From NCBI GenBank assembly GCA_903903925.1, contig CAIVAU010000113.1, positions 34,958 to 98,957 of the forward strand: a stretch of DNA of 64,000 bases. Direction: 5' to 3'. The DNA is from an uncultured cyanobacterium (GTDB lineage: Bacteria > Cyanobacteriota > Cyanobacteriia > Cyanobacteriales > Nostocaceae). Shown here piece after piece: positions 1-8,280 of the stretch. Numbering within the stretch: position 1 is the stretch's first letter; every line of letters begins with the position of its first letter. Position numbers and translations under genes: made by a program. The notes beneath the pieces were generated by a model. It made no database searches and had not been told where the DNA came from. It saw only the letters and a program-made list of their open reading frames with translations.

Positions 1-140
1 GTGTTGCTGCCTGGGGTAGGAATTAAACCTCGCACACCCCAGAATTGAACCAAAAATTCTCCTACTTGGCTTTGTTGAAGCTGAGTGGCTTGCTTTTCTT
101 CTACGTATATCTGGGGAGGCGACGGCTTAAATTGTGACAT
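1..140 (-). CDS. MBL-fold metallo-hydrolase, N-terminal part (runs off window)
   Basis: Reading the minus strand from the ATG at 140 gives about 46 residues that stay open to the window edge. They end in FWGVRGLIPTPGSN. The FWGVRGxxPTPG signature opens a cyanobacterial branch of metallo-beta-lactamase-fold hydrolases related to cAMP phosphodiesterase/RNase Z-like enzymes. The metal-binding HxHxDH motif would lie outside the window. The start is 11 bp after the panD stop on the same strand, so the two are probably co-transcribed. The exact substrate cannot be predicted. Confidence 0.75.
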   Translation of the reverse strand, partial: MSQFKPSPPQIYVEEKQATQLQQSQVGEFLVQFWGVRGLIPTPGSN

Positions 141-151
141 TTTCTTTGAAA

Positions 152-535
152 TTAAGTCTTACTGAGCAGGTCATCGTAGCGTCGCACTTCCAACAGTCGG
201 TTTTTTTCGTCCACAATGACAACAGTGGGAGAGTAAGTTTTTAACTCTTCCGACGTGAACTGCCCGTAAGACATTATAATCAAGCGATCGCTAGAAATGC
301 CTAGACGTGCTGCCGCCCCATTGAGTTCGATCACACCCGAGTTGGCTTTTGCTGGGATTGCATAAGTAATAAAACGCTCGCCATTGGTAGTATTCACGAC
401 TTGCACCTGCTCGTAGGGCAAGATCCCTGCTTTATCCAATAAAATTTGATCAATGCTGATGCTACCCATATAGTTAAGGTTCGTTGACGTTAGGGTGCAG
501 TTGTGAATTTTTGCCAAAAGGAGCGTGCGTTGCAT
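152..535 (-). CDS. panD: Aspartate 1-decarboxylase (pyruvoyl enzyme)
   Basis: The 127-residue product makes beta-alanine from aspartate for pantothenate and coenzyme A synthesis in the cytoplasm. The self-processing site Gly24-Ser25 is visible in YMGSISID; cleavage there turns Ser25 into the pyruvoyl group. Lys9 and the downstream NGAAARLG and [10 protein letters not shown] segments also match the family. Length equals that of typical PanD. It is followed closely by the MBL-fold gene. A 2-dehydropantoate reductase gene (panE) lies 46 kb away in this window, so the pathway is dispersed. Confidence 0.96.
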   Translation of the reverse strand: MQRTLLLAKIHNCTLTSTNLNYMGSISIDQILLDKAGILPYEQVQVVNTTNGERFITYAIPAKANSGVIELNGAAARLGISSDRLIIMSYGQFTSEELKTYSPTVVIVDEKNRLLEVRRYDDLLSKT

Positions 536-542
536 TGCCTTT

Positions 543-620
543 ACCAGTTATCAGTTATCAGTTAGCAGTCATTTCAGTAATCAGTCTAGGCAATAACCAA
601 CTGATTATTGTTCACTGTTA
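543..620. repeat. Short tandem repeat tract (CAGTTAT heptamers)
   Basis: Heptamer units of the type CAGTTAT are tandemly repeated near 543-570, followed by imperfect inverted versions (ACTGATT, CACTGTTAACTG). This is the style of cyanobacterial STRR repeats. It lies between panD and ppa and has no coding potential. Confidence 0.6.
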
Positions 621-684
621 ACTGTTCCCTCATTCCTAACTTAGTTTGTTGAAGGTGTTGCAGGTAGTTTTGCAAATCAGGATT

Positions 685-1203
685 CTAACCCTTTGCTTGA
701 TAAGCCTTGATGCACTTTTCAACTAAGGGTATCACCTTGTCAACATCCTGCCACCCACGAATTTCCGTTACCTTTTTCTCCAAATTTTTGTAGGTGCGGA
801 AAAATTCCGCTACCTCATCCAATCGGTGTGGTGCTAGGTCTTTCAGGGATTTGATCGAAGCGTAGCGAGGATCTTTGACGGGAACACAAAGAATTTTTTC
901 ATCGTGATCACCGCCATCAATCATCTCTAGCATACCTATAGGTCTTGCTGCTATTATACAACCAGGAAAGGTTGGTTCGTCGATGATCACCATACCATCT
1001 AGTGGGTCGCCATCATCAGCCAGAGTGTTGGGGATAAAGCCGTAGTCGAATGGGTATTGTACCGACGAGTAAAGTACACGGTCTAGAGCAAAGGCTTCCA
1101 GTTCCTTGTCATACTCGTATTTATTTTTACTTCCACCTGGAATTTCAATCAGAACGTTAATGAGACCCGGTTTAGGTTGGGCAGGAATACGGGATAAGTC
1201 CAC
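685..1203 (-). CDS. ppa: Inorganic pyrophosphatase (family I)
   Basis: The soluble enzyme hydrolyses pyrophosphate to two phosphates and so drives biosynthetic reactions forward. The signature [11 protein letters not shown] is present, with the acidic cluster that binds Mg2+, along with [13 protein letters not shown] and the PYDYGF-type active-site segment. I place the start at the GTG at 1203, giving 172 residues beginning [20 protein letters not shown] ribosome-binding site sits about 8 nt upstream, and that N-terminus matches cyanobacterial homologues. A longer frame from TTG at 1218 would run through the ribosome-binding site. Confidence 0.96.
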   Translation of the reverse strand: MDLSRIPAQPKPGLINVLIEIPGGSKNKYEYDKELEAFALDRVLYSSVQYPFDYGFIPNTLADDGDPLDGMVIIDEPTFPGCIIAARPIGMLEMIDGGDHDEKILCVPVKDPRYASIKSLKDLAPHRLDEVAEFFRTYKNLEKKVTEIRGWQDVDKVIPLVEKCIKAYQAKG

Positions 1204-1407
1204 AACACAACTCCTCAAGCTAACAGTGAATTAAGGGAAGGCTCCCGTGTAGAATTTTAGGCGAAGATGGACTTGTTTTTTGAAAACTCTCGTTCTCATC
1301 TATAACCCAGGGGAGTGGGGAGTGGGTAGGATCGAGCCCAATCGCCAGTCCCCAACAGCGTAGACAGCATTAAAACCTATTTTTTCAGTCCAAAGTGCTG
1401 CATCAGG

Positions 1408-1596
1408 TTATTTCACTCTTAACCGCAGACTCGTTACAAGTAAATCATCACCTATTTCATATTCGCCTGTCTCAACATTCATCGAGACAATTTTGCCGAT
1501 ATTTTCTGGTGTTTCGACTTGAGGACGGATGCTATTTTCGTAGAGTTCTTTGCCACGTTGCGTAATTTCTTCGTCACTAAGTTTAGGCTTGGACAT
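1408..1596 (-). CDS. Small conserved cyanobacterial protein, C-terminally shortened
   Basis: This 62-residue product starts MSKPKLSDEEITQRGKELY and continues with ENIGKIVSMNVETGEYEIGDD. From memory it belongs to a family common in cyanobacteria that is usually longer (about 90 residues) and ends in a segment resembling MRIGYDAVYAIGG. Here the reading ends in an unrelated tail, so it looks truncated or frameshifted. Homologues often sit beside aspartic-protease-like or toxin-antitoxin genes. No function is established, and the expressed status is uncertain. Confidence 0.55.
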   Translation of the reverse strand: MSKPKLSDEEITQRGKELYENSIRPQVETPENIGKIVSMNVETGEYEIGDDLLVTSLRLRVK

Positions 1597-1630
1597 ACAA
1601 CCAATATCCTCTCGTTAATTCCCTAGATTT

Positions 1631-2227
1631 CTATTGGAGAGATTGTAACAGAATACCGATAATCTTTTCAACATCATTAATGTAATATTCGATGCTATCA
1701 ATATAGACAATTTTATCTTCTACTGTTAAGAATCGCCAAGTTGTCCCACTGGTGACAGAACCGTAAATTTTTGGAATTGTTTTCTGAGCATTTTGATTAA
1801 AAATTTTAGCACCTATCATTGTGGCGATGCACTGTCCTAATCCACTTTTCAGGCTTTCATCTTTTGCTTCAACAATGATTGTGACTGGAGCAGTAATGTC
1901 AAACTGTTCTTCAGAAGCACAAAGGATAAAATCACAATATCCATTGAGCCCTTGACTAGAATCAACGTTAAATTCAGTACCGGAGAATAAAGATATTTGG
2001 TAGTTTAAGTGTCGTCTAACCTCAGTTAAAATTTGTGCAATTAGTAATTCAGAACGGGCTTTTTCAGTGTTAATTGCAGTTGCTAATTGAATATATTCCT
2101 CTAAAAGCGTTGTTAAGAGAGCAGACGGTTTGACTCCTACGACTTCTTTAAATAAGTTGCGCTTCTCGTTAATCACGAGTTGAAAAGTTTCTCGCACTTT
2201 AGTAAGTGTGAAATCACTATATGCCAT
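1631..2227 (-). CDS. PD-(D/E)XK nuclease-fold family protein, unknown role
   Basis: This is a 198-residue soluble protein. Residues around GYCDFILC and, about 20 residues later, PVTIIVEAKDES give the D...ExK spacing of the PD-(D/E)XK restriction-endonuclease fold. The segment after it (GLGQCIATMIGAKIFN) fits the family helix. It resembles a conserved cyanobacterial group of unknown function. The N-terminal half (helical, ending LTEVRRHLNYQISLFSG) is typical of that group. No partner gene is obvious. The fold is inferred from motifs only; biochemical activity is not shown. Confidence 0.6.
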   Translation of the reverse strand: MAYSDFTLTKVRETFQLVINEKRNLFKEVVGVKPSALLTTLLEEYIQLATAINTEKARSELLIAQILTEVRRHLNYQISLFSGTEFNVDSSQGLNGYCDFILCASEEQFDITAPVTIIVEAKDESLKSGLGQCIATMIGAKIFNQNAQKTIPKIYGSVTSGTTWRFLTVEDKIVYIDSIEYYINDVEKIIGILLQSLQ

Positions 2228-2323
2228 TTGCTAACCTCTCAATGCTTGACTACTTAACTTTAGCTATTAGTGGGGAGTAGACATCTTACTCTCGAACCGC
2301 CCTTTAGATTACTTAATCTAATT

Positions 2324-2412
2324 AACCGCAGAGGCGCAGAGGACAGAGAGATCTGAGTTAGAGAGATTTAGGTAGTTTTTGACCGGGAAGGGAGTAACCG
2401 AACCGTATTGCC
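2324..2412. repeat. Dispersed repeat, copy 1 (contains GACCGGGAAGGGAGTAA)
   Basis: The block begins with AACCGCAGAGGCGCAGAGG, a phrase common in cyanobacterial intergenic DNA. It continues through a GAGAGAT-rich part to TTTTTGACCGGGAAGGGAGT and ACCGAACCGTATT. A second, inverted copy of the GACCGGGAAGGGAGTAA part and its flank lies at 20655-20715. The ACCGAACCGTATT end recurs near 52230. There is no coding content. Confidence 0.6.
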
Positions 2413-2471
2413 TAGTATTGTTCAATCTCCGCTGGACACTGCATGTGGTGCTATAGTAGTGTCATGTCTAG

Positions 2472-2624
2472 TTTGCCGTTGCTATTGATTGTGTGATGAA
2501 TGCAGGTGCGATCGTTGTTACGTCTAATATTCGAGATTTTCGGAGTGCGAAAGAGTTGTTGGGTCTGCGAGTTCTGACACCTGTACAATTTGTGAGCCTA
2601 TTAGTATCAGGAGAAAAGCCATGA
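2472..2624 (+). pseudogene. Remnant of a PIN-domain toxin (C-terminal part only)
   Basis: The open frame reads FAVAIDCVMNAGAIVVTSNI, then RDFRSAKELLGLRVLTP, and ends at TGA 2622-2624. This is the C-terminal quarter of a PIN toxin of the kind found in cyanobacteria: an acidic residue in the final D/N-R-D-F turn, then a domain-closing strand. No upstream start or N-terminal PIN motifs are present; a stop precedes it in frame at 2469. The stop overlaps the ATG of the antitoxin remnant by 4 nt, preserving the original operon join. Confidence 0.65.
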
Positions 2625-2799
2625 GCCGATTAACATTACGATTACCTGAAACATTGCATCAACAGCTTGCTCATCTCGCTGAAAATGAAGGCGTATCACT
2701 GAGATTGAGTCTGTTTTAGCGACACGCGAACAAACTGAGCCAGAAGCAGAACTGAGTTCAGATGTAGTTGCTCGTCTTCAAGAACGCACTGGCTGTTAG
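2621..2799 (+). pseudogene. Remnant of a ribbon-helix-helix antitoxin with internal deletion
   Basis: The ATG at 2621 opens MSRLTLRLPETLHQQLAHLA, the DNA-binding strand and first helix of a HicB/RHH-type antitoxin. Soon after GVSL the frame breaks and hits TAG. In another frame the true C-terminus resumes (EIESVLATREQTEPEAELSS, ending at 2799). The middle of the protein is therefore deleted, with a frameshift. Together with the toxin remnant just upstream this is a dead toxin-antitoxin module. Confidence 0.65.
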
Positions 2800-3182
2800 T
2801 TTTCCTGATGTGGAAAAGGGCAAAACGCGTATTTCTATGTTGACTCAAAAGACAAATATTGGAACTCGCAGTTTTTCGCTTACAGGATTATCACATATAT
2901 CAAGTGATCTTAGAGAAATTGTCTTGACGATTTTGTTGAACCCACCAGTTAGTGATTTTTTACATCTTTCAGCCTACACGGTTTCAGTTGTTGAAACCAT
3001 TCCGATCATTTCACTCCAATCAATTCCTGTCACCAGTTTAATATGATGTTTGTAGTAAGATATATTGGAAAGATTGCAACAGAATTCTGAGATTTTTCTC
3101 AAGAGACTCGACACTTCCACTGCTACCAGCACAGAACCACTTCTGACTATAATTTAAGCAACCAAGAAATTCATTAACAACA
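2800..3182. other. Gene-free stretch
   Basis: Short open frames on both strands are present but lack convincing start regions or family resemblance. I see no RNA gene, no clear repeat and no strong hairpin. It separates the decayed toxin-antitoxin pair from the intact PIN pair. Confidence 0.5.
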
Positions 3183-3443
3183 ATGATAAATACCCCATTT
3201 GAACCCAACCGTTCTGTAGCGAGTTTAACATTAGGAGAATTGGAAAACTTTATCAAAAAAACCATCAATAAATATAATCAACAAAACCTAATTTATTCAG
3301 AAAAAGATCAACCCTTTGATGAAACCGTTCCTCCCTTTTGGCAAATAGTCACTGAAAGCGCTGCTCAAATCCCAGATGAACTGTGGGAAAGTATACCGTC
3401 AGACGCTTCCGAAAAATTAGATCATTATTTATATAACCAATGA
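3183..3443 (+). CDS. Putative antitoxin partnered with PIN toxin
   Basis: This is an 86-residue acidic protein. The N-terminal part includes ASLTLGELENFIKKTINKYN, a helix of the type seen in small antitoxins. The rest is rich in acidic residues and ends just inside the following PIN gene. The stop overlaps the toxin ATG (ATGA, 4 nt), the usual layout of translationally coupled antitoxin-toxin pairs. I do not recognise its DNA-binding family. The role is inferred mainly from position and size. Confidence 0.6.
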   Translation: MINTPFEPNRSVASLTLGELENFIKKTINKYNQQNLIYSEKDQPFDETVPPFWQIVTESAAQIPDELWESIPSDASEKLDHYLYNQ

Positions 3444-3862
3444 AACCCGTTTTTGCTGATACAGGATTTTGGGTTGCCTTATTACATAAAAAAGATCGTT
3501 GGCATCAACAAGCCATCAAAATTTCTCAAAACTTACAAAGTCAAAAAAAGAACATTGTAACTAGCGAAATGGTCTTAACAGAATTTTTAAACTTCTTTTC
3601 TAAATTTGATACTCAGATTCGTCAAGAAGCAGGATTAACCGTTCAAAAAATGCAATCTCACCCTAATGTTATGATCATAGCGGCGAATAACCAACAATTT
3701 ACTAAAGCCTTAGAATTCTATCTAAAAAGACCCGATAAAGGATGGAGTTTAACCGATTGTAGTTCATTTCAAATCATGGAAGAATTAGAATTAACAGAAG
3801 CGATCGCCCATGATAAACACTTTCAACAAGCAGGTTTCATTACTCTTTTTCAAGAGCAATAA
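3440..3862 (+). CDS. PIN-domain ribonuclease toxin (VapC-like)
   Basis: The 140-residue product is a full-length PIN domain. The acidic metal-binding residues are present: Asp7 (FADTGFWV), Glu48 (VLTEFLN), Asp106 (LTDCSSF) and Asp125 (AHDKHFQQAGF). PIN toxins of this kind cleave RNA and are neutralised by the antitoxin encoded immediately upstream with a 4-nt overlap. All catalytic positions are intact, so the toxin should be active if expressed. The RNA target cannot be read from sequence. Confidence 0.85.
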   Translation: MKPVFADTGFWVALLHKKDRWHQQAIKISQNLQSQKKNIVTSEMVLTEFLNFFSKFDTQIRQEAGLTVQKMQSHPNVMIIAANNQQFTKALEFYLKRPDKGWSLTDCSSFQIMEELELTEAIAHDKHFQQAGFITLFQEQ

Positions 3863-4104
3863 ATCTAAATTAACTAGGAGACACTTCGCCTGATCAAGTT
3901 ATGCGATCGCCCTTGGTCTCCGCTACATAAAAGCTAGACAAAAGACGTTTGCAGCGGAATCAGTTCGGTATGAGCGCGTCTTCTCCATTTCCAGCAATCC
4001 ACTTTTCTTCCTAGCGCACGGAAACATCCCGCGTCTCAACACCTCATTGCCTTGCCCGAAAGGTGCATAATAAAAGAGGTTTTATATGATAGCCGCGCCA
4101 GCCC

Positions 4105-4506
4105 ATGAACGAACAGCGCCTACAGGCTTATGATCAGTTGATCGAAAATCTGCTAAATTGCCCTAGTGGAGAAGAACCAGCGATTTTGGCAGCTAATACT
4201 GAATTGCTTGATGCTGGGTTTTTGGAGGTGCTGGAAGCAGTAGCGGAGAATTTCTCACAGCAGGGAGAAGAAAATGTCGCAAATAGGTTGAGCAACTTGG
4301 CAAATCAACTGAGTGCAGCGCTGAATTTACCCCCGACGACAGTTCCCTCAGATAGTGAAACGAACGCCTTTCCTCAAGATTGGGCTTTGACGCAATATCA
4401 TCTGGGGAATGCTTACTATGAGAGAATATTGGGTGAGCGAGCCGAGAATTTAGAGTCAGAGATCGCAGCTTTTTCCGCTGCACTCGAAGTTCATACCAAT
4501 AGGTAA
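4105..4506 (+). pseudogene. Truncated N-terminus of a CHAT/TPR-type protein
   Basis: The 133 residues begin MNEQRLQAYDQLIENLLNCP and reach the first tetratricopeptide unit (DWALTQYHLGNAYYERILG). Residues then stop at a TAG after LEVHTNR. From memory, cyanobacterial proteins with this start are long (often near 1000 residues), with many TPR units and a C-terminal CHAT caspase-like protease domain. Only the N-terminal cap and about one repeat remain here. It is probably a remnant, though a short protein could still be made. It lies directly upstream of an uncharacterised two-gene cassette. Confidence 0.6.
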
Positions 4507-4519
4507 AGGAGGTTAGAAA

Positions 4520-4900
4520 ATGTCAGGTTCTAAAAATAGCGTCCAAGCTTTTATTCAAATCCTTGAGTCTCAATCTAATTTGATTTCAACTCTAGACTGG
4601 GATGAGTTGCAACAACTATCTACTAATTTACCAGATGACGACGATGAGGAAATCGCAGAAAGAATTGAAAATTGGCTGAAAACAGAATCTCGTAGTCAAA
4701 TTTTCCAAGCTTACAAGCAAAATCTAAAATCACTCAGTTCTTCATCTCCGATAAATTTGAATGTAGGTTTAGGAATAGGTGGTACTAAATCACCAACACC
4801 ACCTCATCAACCAAGCCCATCTTCTAAGGAACTTATAGAGAACGCCATTAAAAGAAACTCCCCTTTATCTGACAACACAAAAACCAACCAAAAACCGTGA
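4520..4900 (+). CDS. Unknown protein with small N-terminal helical domain
   Basis: The 126-residue product has a compact N-terminal region (about 1-70), with acidic LPDDDDEEIAERIENWLKTE, then a Ser/Pro-rich linker and a basic tail. A consensus AAAGGAGGT ribosome-binding site lies about 7 nt before the ATG, unusually strong for this window. The gene overlaps the next one (GTG inside CCGTGA), so the two are co-translated. The small helical N-terminal domain might be an adaptor of the effector-associated type found next to conflict-system genes. That is conjecture from size and context. Confidence 0.6.
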   Translation: MSGSKNSVQAFIQILESQSNLISTLDWDELQQLSTNLPDDDDEEIAERIENWLKTESRSQIFQAYKQNLKSLSSSSPINLNVGLGIGGTKSPTPPHQPSPSSKELIENAIKRNSPLSDNTKTNQKP

Positions 4901-6282
4901 AGAATTTCACCATCAGCCTTTATGCTTTTCATCTGCGTCATACCCTGACTGATGCCCCTGGTGAAGTGGCTACAGACGCTAACCTTTTATGGGAAAATCT
5001 AGTAAAATTGGGTGAAGTTTCCCTTCTGTTTCTGGGATTGAAAGAGTTACGGTCGAAATTAATTTGCTATCAAAATGGGGAATATAATCCTAAAGGTGAA
5101 CATGGGAGGCGAACGGAATGGTTAACGGATTCTGGAATTTTAGATTTAGGGAGTCTAGCAACAACGGAAGGCTTCAAAATTAATGCCAATCTTCAGCCTT
5201 TCTTGCTGAACGACACCTACGCTGCTGATCTCACTCTTTCTCCAGAATCAGCAAATATCTCAATTGATGTACCGCAGCTACAACATTTTAATCCAAATTC
5301 TTTACTACCTTCTTTTATTCAAGCATCTTTAGGGCAGACTTTGTGGATTTATGGAGAAGTAGATCCAAGTGAAAGATGTGATACACTGGCTGAGAAATTT
5401 GCAACAGCTTTGGTTGCAGGCACAAATTTAAACCCTGTAGAGATAAATCAGGACAAGCTTTTTGGGAGTCTGCTGTTTGAATATCAAGCAGATAACACTA
5501 ATGAACCGGATAACCCTGCTAAAAGATGTCATATAATCATAGTTATAAATAATAACCAATCTACAACAATACGACTTGCTGAAAAAGCCTATGATTGGTT
5601 GCGTAATTTACTCTGTTACTACCACAAAATACTTTTTATTGCTCATGAAGCACGCCAAAGATACCAAGAAGCAAGAGCAATTTACAGCTATTTAGAAAAA
5701 AATATTCAAGAATTTAACAAGCTGCTATCCCAGCCTCAGACACAATTATCTGACTTTAAAGAAATACTGACAGAAATCCCGCAAAAAAGTTTTGACTATA
5801 CTAGATGCTTGCAAGATTTGCAAACCCATCATACAGCTATTCATACAAATATTACTAATTATGGAGTTTGCTTAGATAAAATCACAGCTATTGGTGCTGG
5901 AAATAGCCCCAAATTCTGGCAAGATTTTCTGAACAATGACTGTAAGAAATTCCAGGAACAAATACAAACGGATATCAACTATCTTTCTCCGGCTCAAGAT
6001 TTGTTCGATCGCCTGGTTAATACCATTCGAGCTATAGTAGAAACACAGCAGGCCCAGAGCGATCGCTCCTTAGAACGTACAATTCAAGTCCTTGGTATCG
6101 GCTTTGGTGGTGGTGCAATTATCTCTGGCGTTATCGTCCAAAATATCGACAAAATCAACCAACCCCTCTCTCCCATATCTCTCCATAACCCACCCCATCC
6201 CTTTTACGCATCCTTGTTGTTGAGTATTTTGGCTACACTGGGATTTATTGGCTTGGGTTTTTTGATCACTAGACGTAGATAA
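4897..6282 (+). CDS. Unknown membrane-anchored protein with C-terminal TM pair
   Basis: The 461-residue product starts at GTG, overlapping the stop of the upstream gene. The N-terminal 220 residues form a soluble alpha/beta region (LWIYGEVDPSERCDTLAEKF). A long helical, coiled-coil-like stretch follows (about 225-390). Two hydrophobic segments end the protein, near 398-418 and 438-457, closing with ITRRR. The helical stalk plus two C-terminal TM helices resembles the architecture of CorA-type channels, but no GMN motif is seen. It may be the membrane effector of a two-protein system with the gene at 4520. Function unknown. Confidence 0.65.
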   Translation: MKNFTISLYAFHLRHTLTDAPGEVATDANLLWENLVKLGEVSLLFLGLKELRSKLICYQNGEYNPKGEHGRRTEWLTDSGILDLGSLATTEGFKINANLQPFLLNDTYAADLTLSPESANISIDVPQLQHFNPNSLLPSFIQASLGQTLWIYGEVDPSERCDTLAEKFATALVAGTNLNPVEINQDKLFGSLLFEYQADNTNEPDNPAKRCHIIIVINNNQSTTIRLAEKAYDWLRNLLCYYHKILFIAHEARQRYQEARAIYSYLEKNIQEFNKLLSQPQTQLSDFKEILTEIPQKSFDYTRCLQDLQTHHTAIHTNITNYGVCLDKITAIGAGNSPKFWQDFLNNDCKKFQEQIQTDINYLSPAQDLFDRLVNTIRAIVETQQAQSDRSLERTIQVLGIGFGGGAIISGVIVQNIDKINQPLSPISLHNPPHPFYASLLLSILATLGFIGLGFLITRRR

Positions 6283-6330
6283 AAGGCTTATTTGGGGTAG
6301 TTATAATACAATAAGGTTCAGTTAAGACTT
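6283..6330. repeat. Copy of the livF 3' end and downstream sequence
   Basis: Bases AAAAGGCTTATTTGGGGTAG, followed by TTATAATACAATAAGGTT, are nearly the same as the last codons of livF plus its downstream DNA at 13053-13098. In livF this reads KKAYLG followed by stop. Here it is not preceded by a livF frame, so it is a detached fragment. The two copies are in direct orientation about 6.8 kb apart. Confidence 0.65.
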
Positions 6331-6458
6331 TTTCCCCAAACATTTGCTCCCAGCCATGGATTTCTTATGATCATTTTGCGATCAAGCGTAATGCTGAGAT
6401 GTAGATAATGTGCTGAACTGAAATTTCGCATAATTCCCGAATTTGAAATTACTTGTAC

Positions 6459-8012
6459 CTATGCACGGACAACGGTGACAGAACGCCTATTTTTTGTAGT
6501 TGTGACTTGGGTTGTCAAGCGTGATTCTAGGGGTGGGGCTTTTGTGCGTTGGTCAAAAATGATTAACCAACCAAAATTGACTTTTAAGCGTGCTAAATAA
6601 GAATCTAACTGTTCAATCCCATCTTCAAGTGGGTCTCCTTTTTTGTCGCGCCAAACTTTTAACTCAATCCCTAACGTAATGTTTCCATATTTGAGACATA
6701 AATCCATGCGATCTCGTCCAATAGCATATTCGCGTTCCAGAGTTCCACCACCATTAACTACGCGATGCAAAAACGCCATTAATACTAAATGGGGTGCAAT
6801 CTCATGGTATGCTACACTACCTAGCAAAGGTTCACCATGCTGACCCCAGAATTTTAAAAAAGCCTGCAATAAAGCATCAGTATCTAACTCGCCACTTAGA
6901 TTTAACCAACTGGGTGCGATTTGAGGTAGGGAAGCCATAGGTGTCACAGCTAATACCCGTGGTATCACCTCGCGGTAAATCGGATTCGCAATCATCAATC
7001 CTCCCAAGGGGTCCATTTTGCACAAACCTAAGTCAATCACAAACTGGATATCATCATTGGGCACATTCCCTAGTTCCAACCCTGCCAAAATTGGCTCAAT
7101 AATTGCCTTGACTCTGGGTTCTCGGAGTCTTTCAGCAAGCGAATCAAGATGGGTATCAAGGCGTGCTATCAATACTTCCTTGGCTTGGAAAATATGTTCT
7201 GGTGTAATTGCTACCGTTGTATCCGTCACCATTTCTTCTACGACTTCTTTCGCTAGCGCATTGACTAACCAAGGCTGTCCCTGAGTCAAATTAAACGCCA
7301 TTACCGTTGCTTCTGGGGTGAAAACTTGTCCCGTATCAAGAGTATGTTGCTGGTATAATTCTCGCACCTCAGTGGCATTAAAATCTCTCAACGTTAGGGA
7401 ACGCACTTTAATATTAAAGGGACTTGCCGTACTTAATCGCTCACTGCCACCACTCGCTACCTTATAGTCCCGTACATCACGTAAGCCAATCAACCCTACA
7501 GACAACGGGAAGTTTTTGGGGCGGTTGCGATAGCCATCACGTAACTGTCGCAACATTGAAATCAGCGCCTGATCTTGAAGGGAGTCAATTTCATCAATAA
7601 ATAAGACTAATGGTCGTGGCGAAGCTTGTGCCCAAGCCTGTAAAGCTGCTTGAATTCTTCGTCCTGGCTGCCCTTGTTCCCATTGTTTGGGAGGGTATAA
7701 ATTGGAGGGTAAATCGAACTTGGCACTCGCCCACCAAGCATCCAGAATAGGCAGTTCAGCTGCGCTTGGGTCATGACTATAGGGGCTTCCCACTTCTGCT
7801 GACACCATGACTGCCGTATAGCGTCCACTTTCCGTTAATTGTTTCGCCAGCGCTAGCACGGCAGTGGTTTTACCCGTTTGCCGAGGGGCATGAATGACAA
7901 AATAGCTTTCTTGGGCAATCAACCGATCTAAGTCTGGCAACCGACTGGTGGGGGACAGCATGTAGTGAATGTCTGCTTTACAAGGACCTGCCGTGTTAAA
8001 CCAACGAGACAT
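6459..8012 (-). CDS. AAA-like ATPase fused to PD-(D/E)XK nuclease domain
   Basis: The 517-residue product has an N-terminal P-loop ATPase. Walker A is APRQTGKTT (about 43-51) and Walker B is LVLFIDEIDSL, with a following sensor region. The middle region is winged-helix-like. The C-terminal 90 residues (EYAIGRDRMDLCLKYGNITL, then GIELKVW) give a D...ExK nuclease signature. It belongs to a family abundant in cyanobacteria and other bacteria that is often annotated simply as ATP-binding protein. Many members are thought to be mobile or defence-related. It stands alone, divergent from the liv operon. Activity is not established. Confidence 0.8.
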   Translation of the reverse strand: MSRWFNTAGPCKADIHYMLSPTSRLPDLDRLIAQESYFVIHAPRQTGKTTAVLALAKQLTESGRYTAVMVSAEVGSPYSHDPSAAELPILDAWWASAKFDLPSNLYPPKQWEQGQPGRRIQAALQAWAQASPRPLVLFIDEIDSLQDQALISMLRQLRDGYRNRPKNFPLSVGLIGLRDVRDYKVASGGSERLSTASPFNIKVRSLTLRDFNATEVRELYQQHTLDTGQVFTPEATVMAFNLTQGQPWLVNALAKEVVEEMVTDTTVAITPEHIFQAKEVLIARLDTHLDSLAERLREPRVKAIIEPILAGLELGNVPNDDIQFVIDLGLCKMDPLGGLMIANPIYREVIPRVLAVTPMASLPQIAPSWLNLSGELDTDALLQAFLKFWGQHGEPLLGSVAYHEIAPHLVLMAFLHRVVNGGGTLEREYAIGRDRMDLCLKYGNITLGIELKVWRDKKGDPLEDGIEQLDSYLARLKVNFGWLIIFDQRTKAPPLESRLTTQVTTTKNRRSVTVVRA

Positions 8013-8280
8013 GGATGATAAATTTTGGACTACGTGAGGGTTATTTTACTACAGTAGCTTATATATAGCGCGATCGCCCCTAGCCGATTGTGTGGTCTAA
8101 TTAAAAATGCTGCTTACTCATAGGTTCAAAGGATCGTGTCCTTTTCTTAAACACCGTGTGGCATCTTGTCGGGGAGGAATGGGCGATCTGGGATTAGGGA
8201 ACTATATTCAAAAAACTTGGAACCGTTGCCTTTGCATGGTCAAATAAAAATAATTCCATAACCCCTTTTATGATTCGTCT

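Noticed and set aside
2768..3046. A 92-codon plus-strand frame overlapping the antitoxin remnant's end
   Set aside because: It starts inside the remnant in another frame. It has no ribosome-binding site, and its sequence has no recognisable fold or family pattern.
3038..3268. A 76-codon minus-strand frame across the start of the PIN antitoxin gene
   Set aside because: It is antisense to a well-supported antitoxin and has no family pattern. It is most simply a shadow.
4897..6282. A true CorA magnesium channel
   Set aside because: The GMN selectivity motif between the two C-terminal TM helices is missing. Only the overall architecture is similar.
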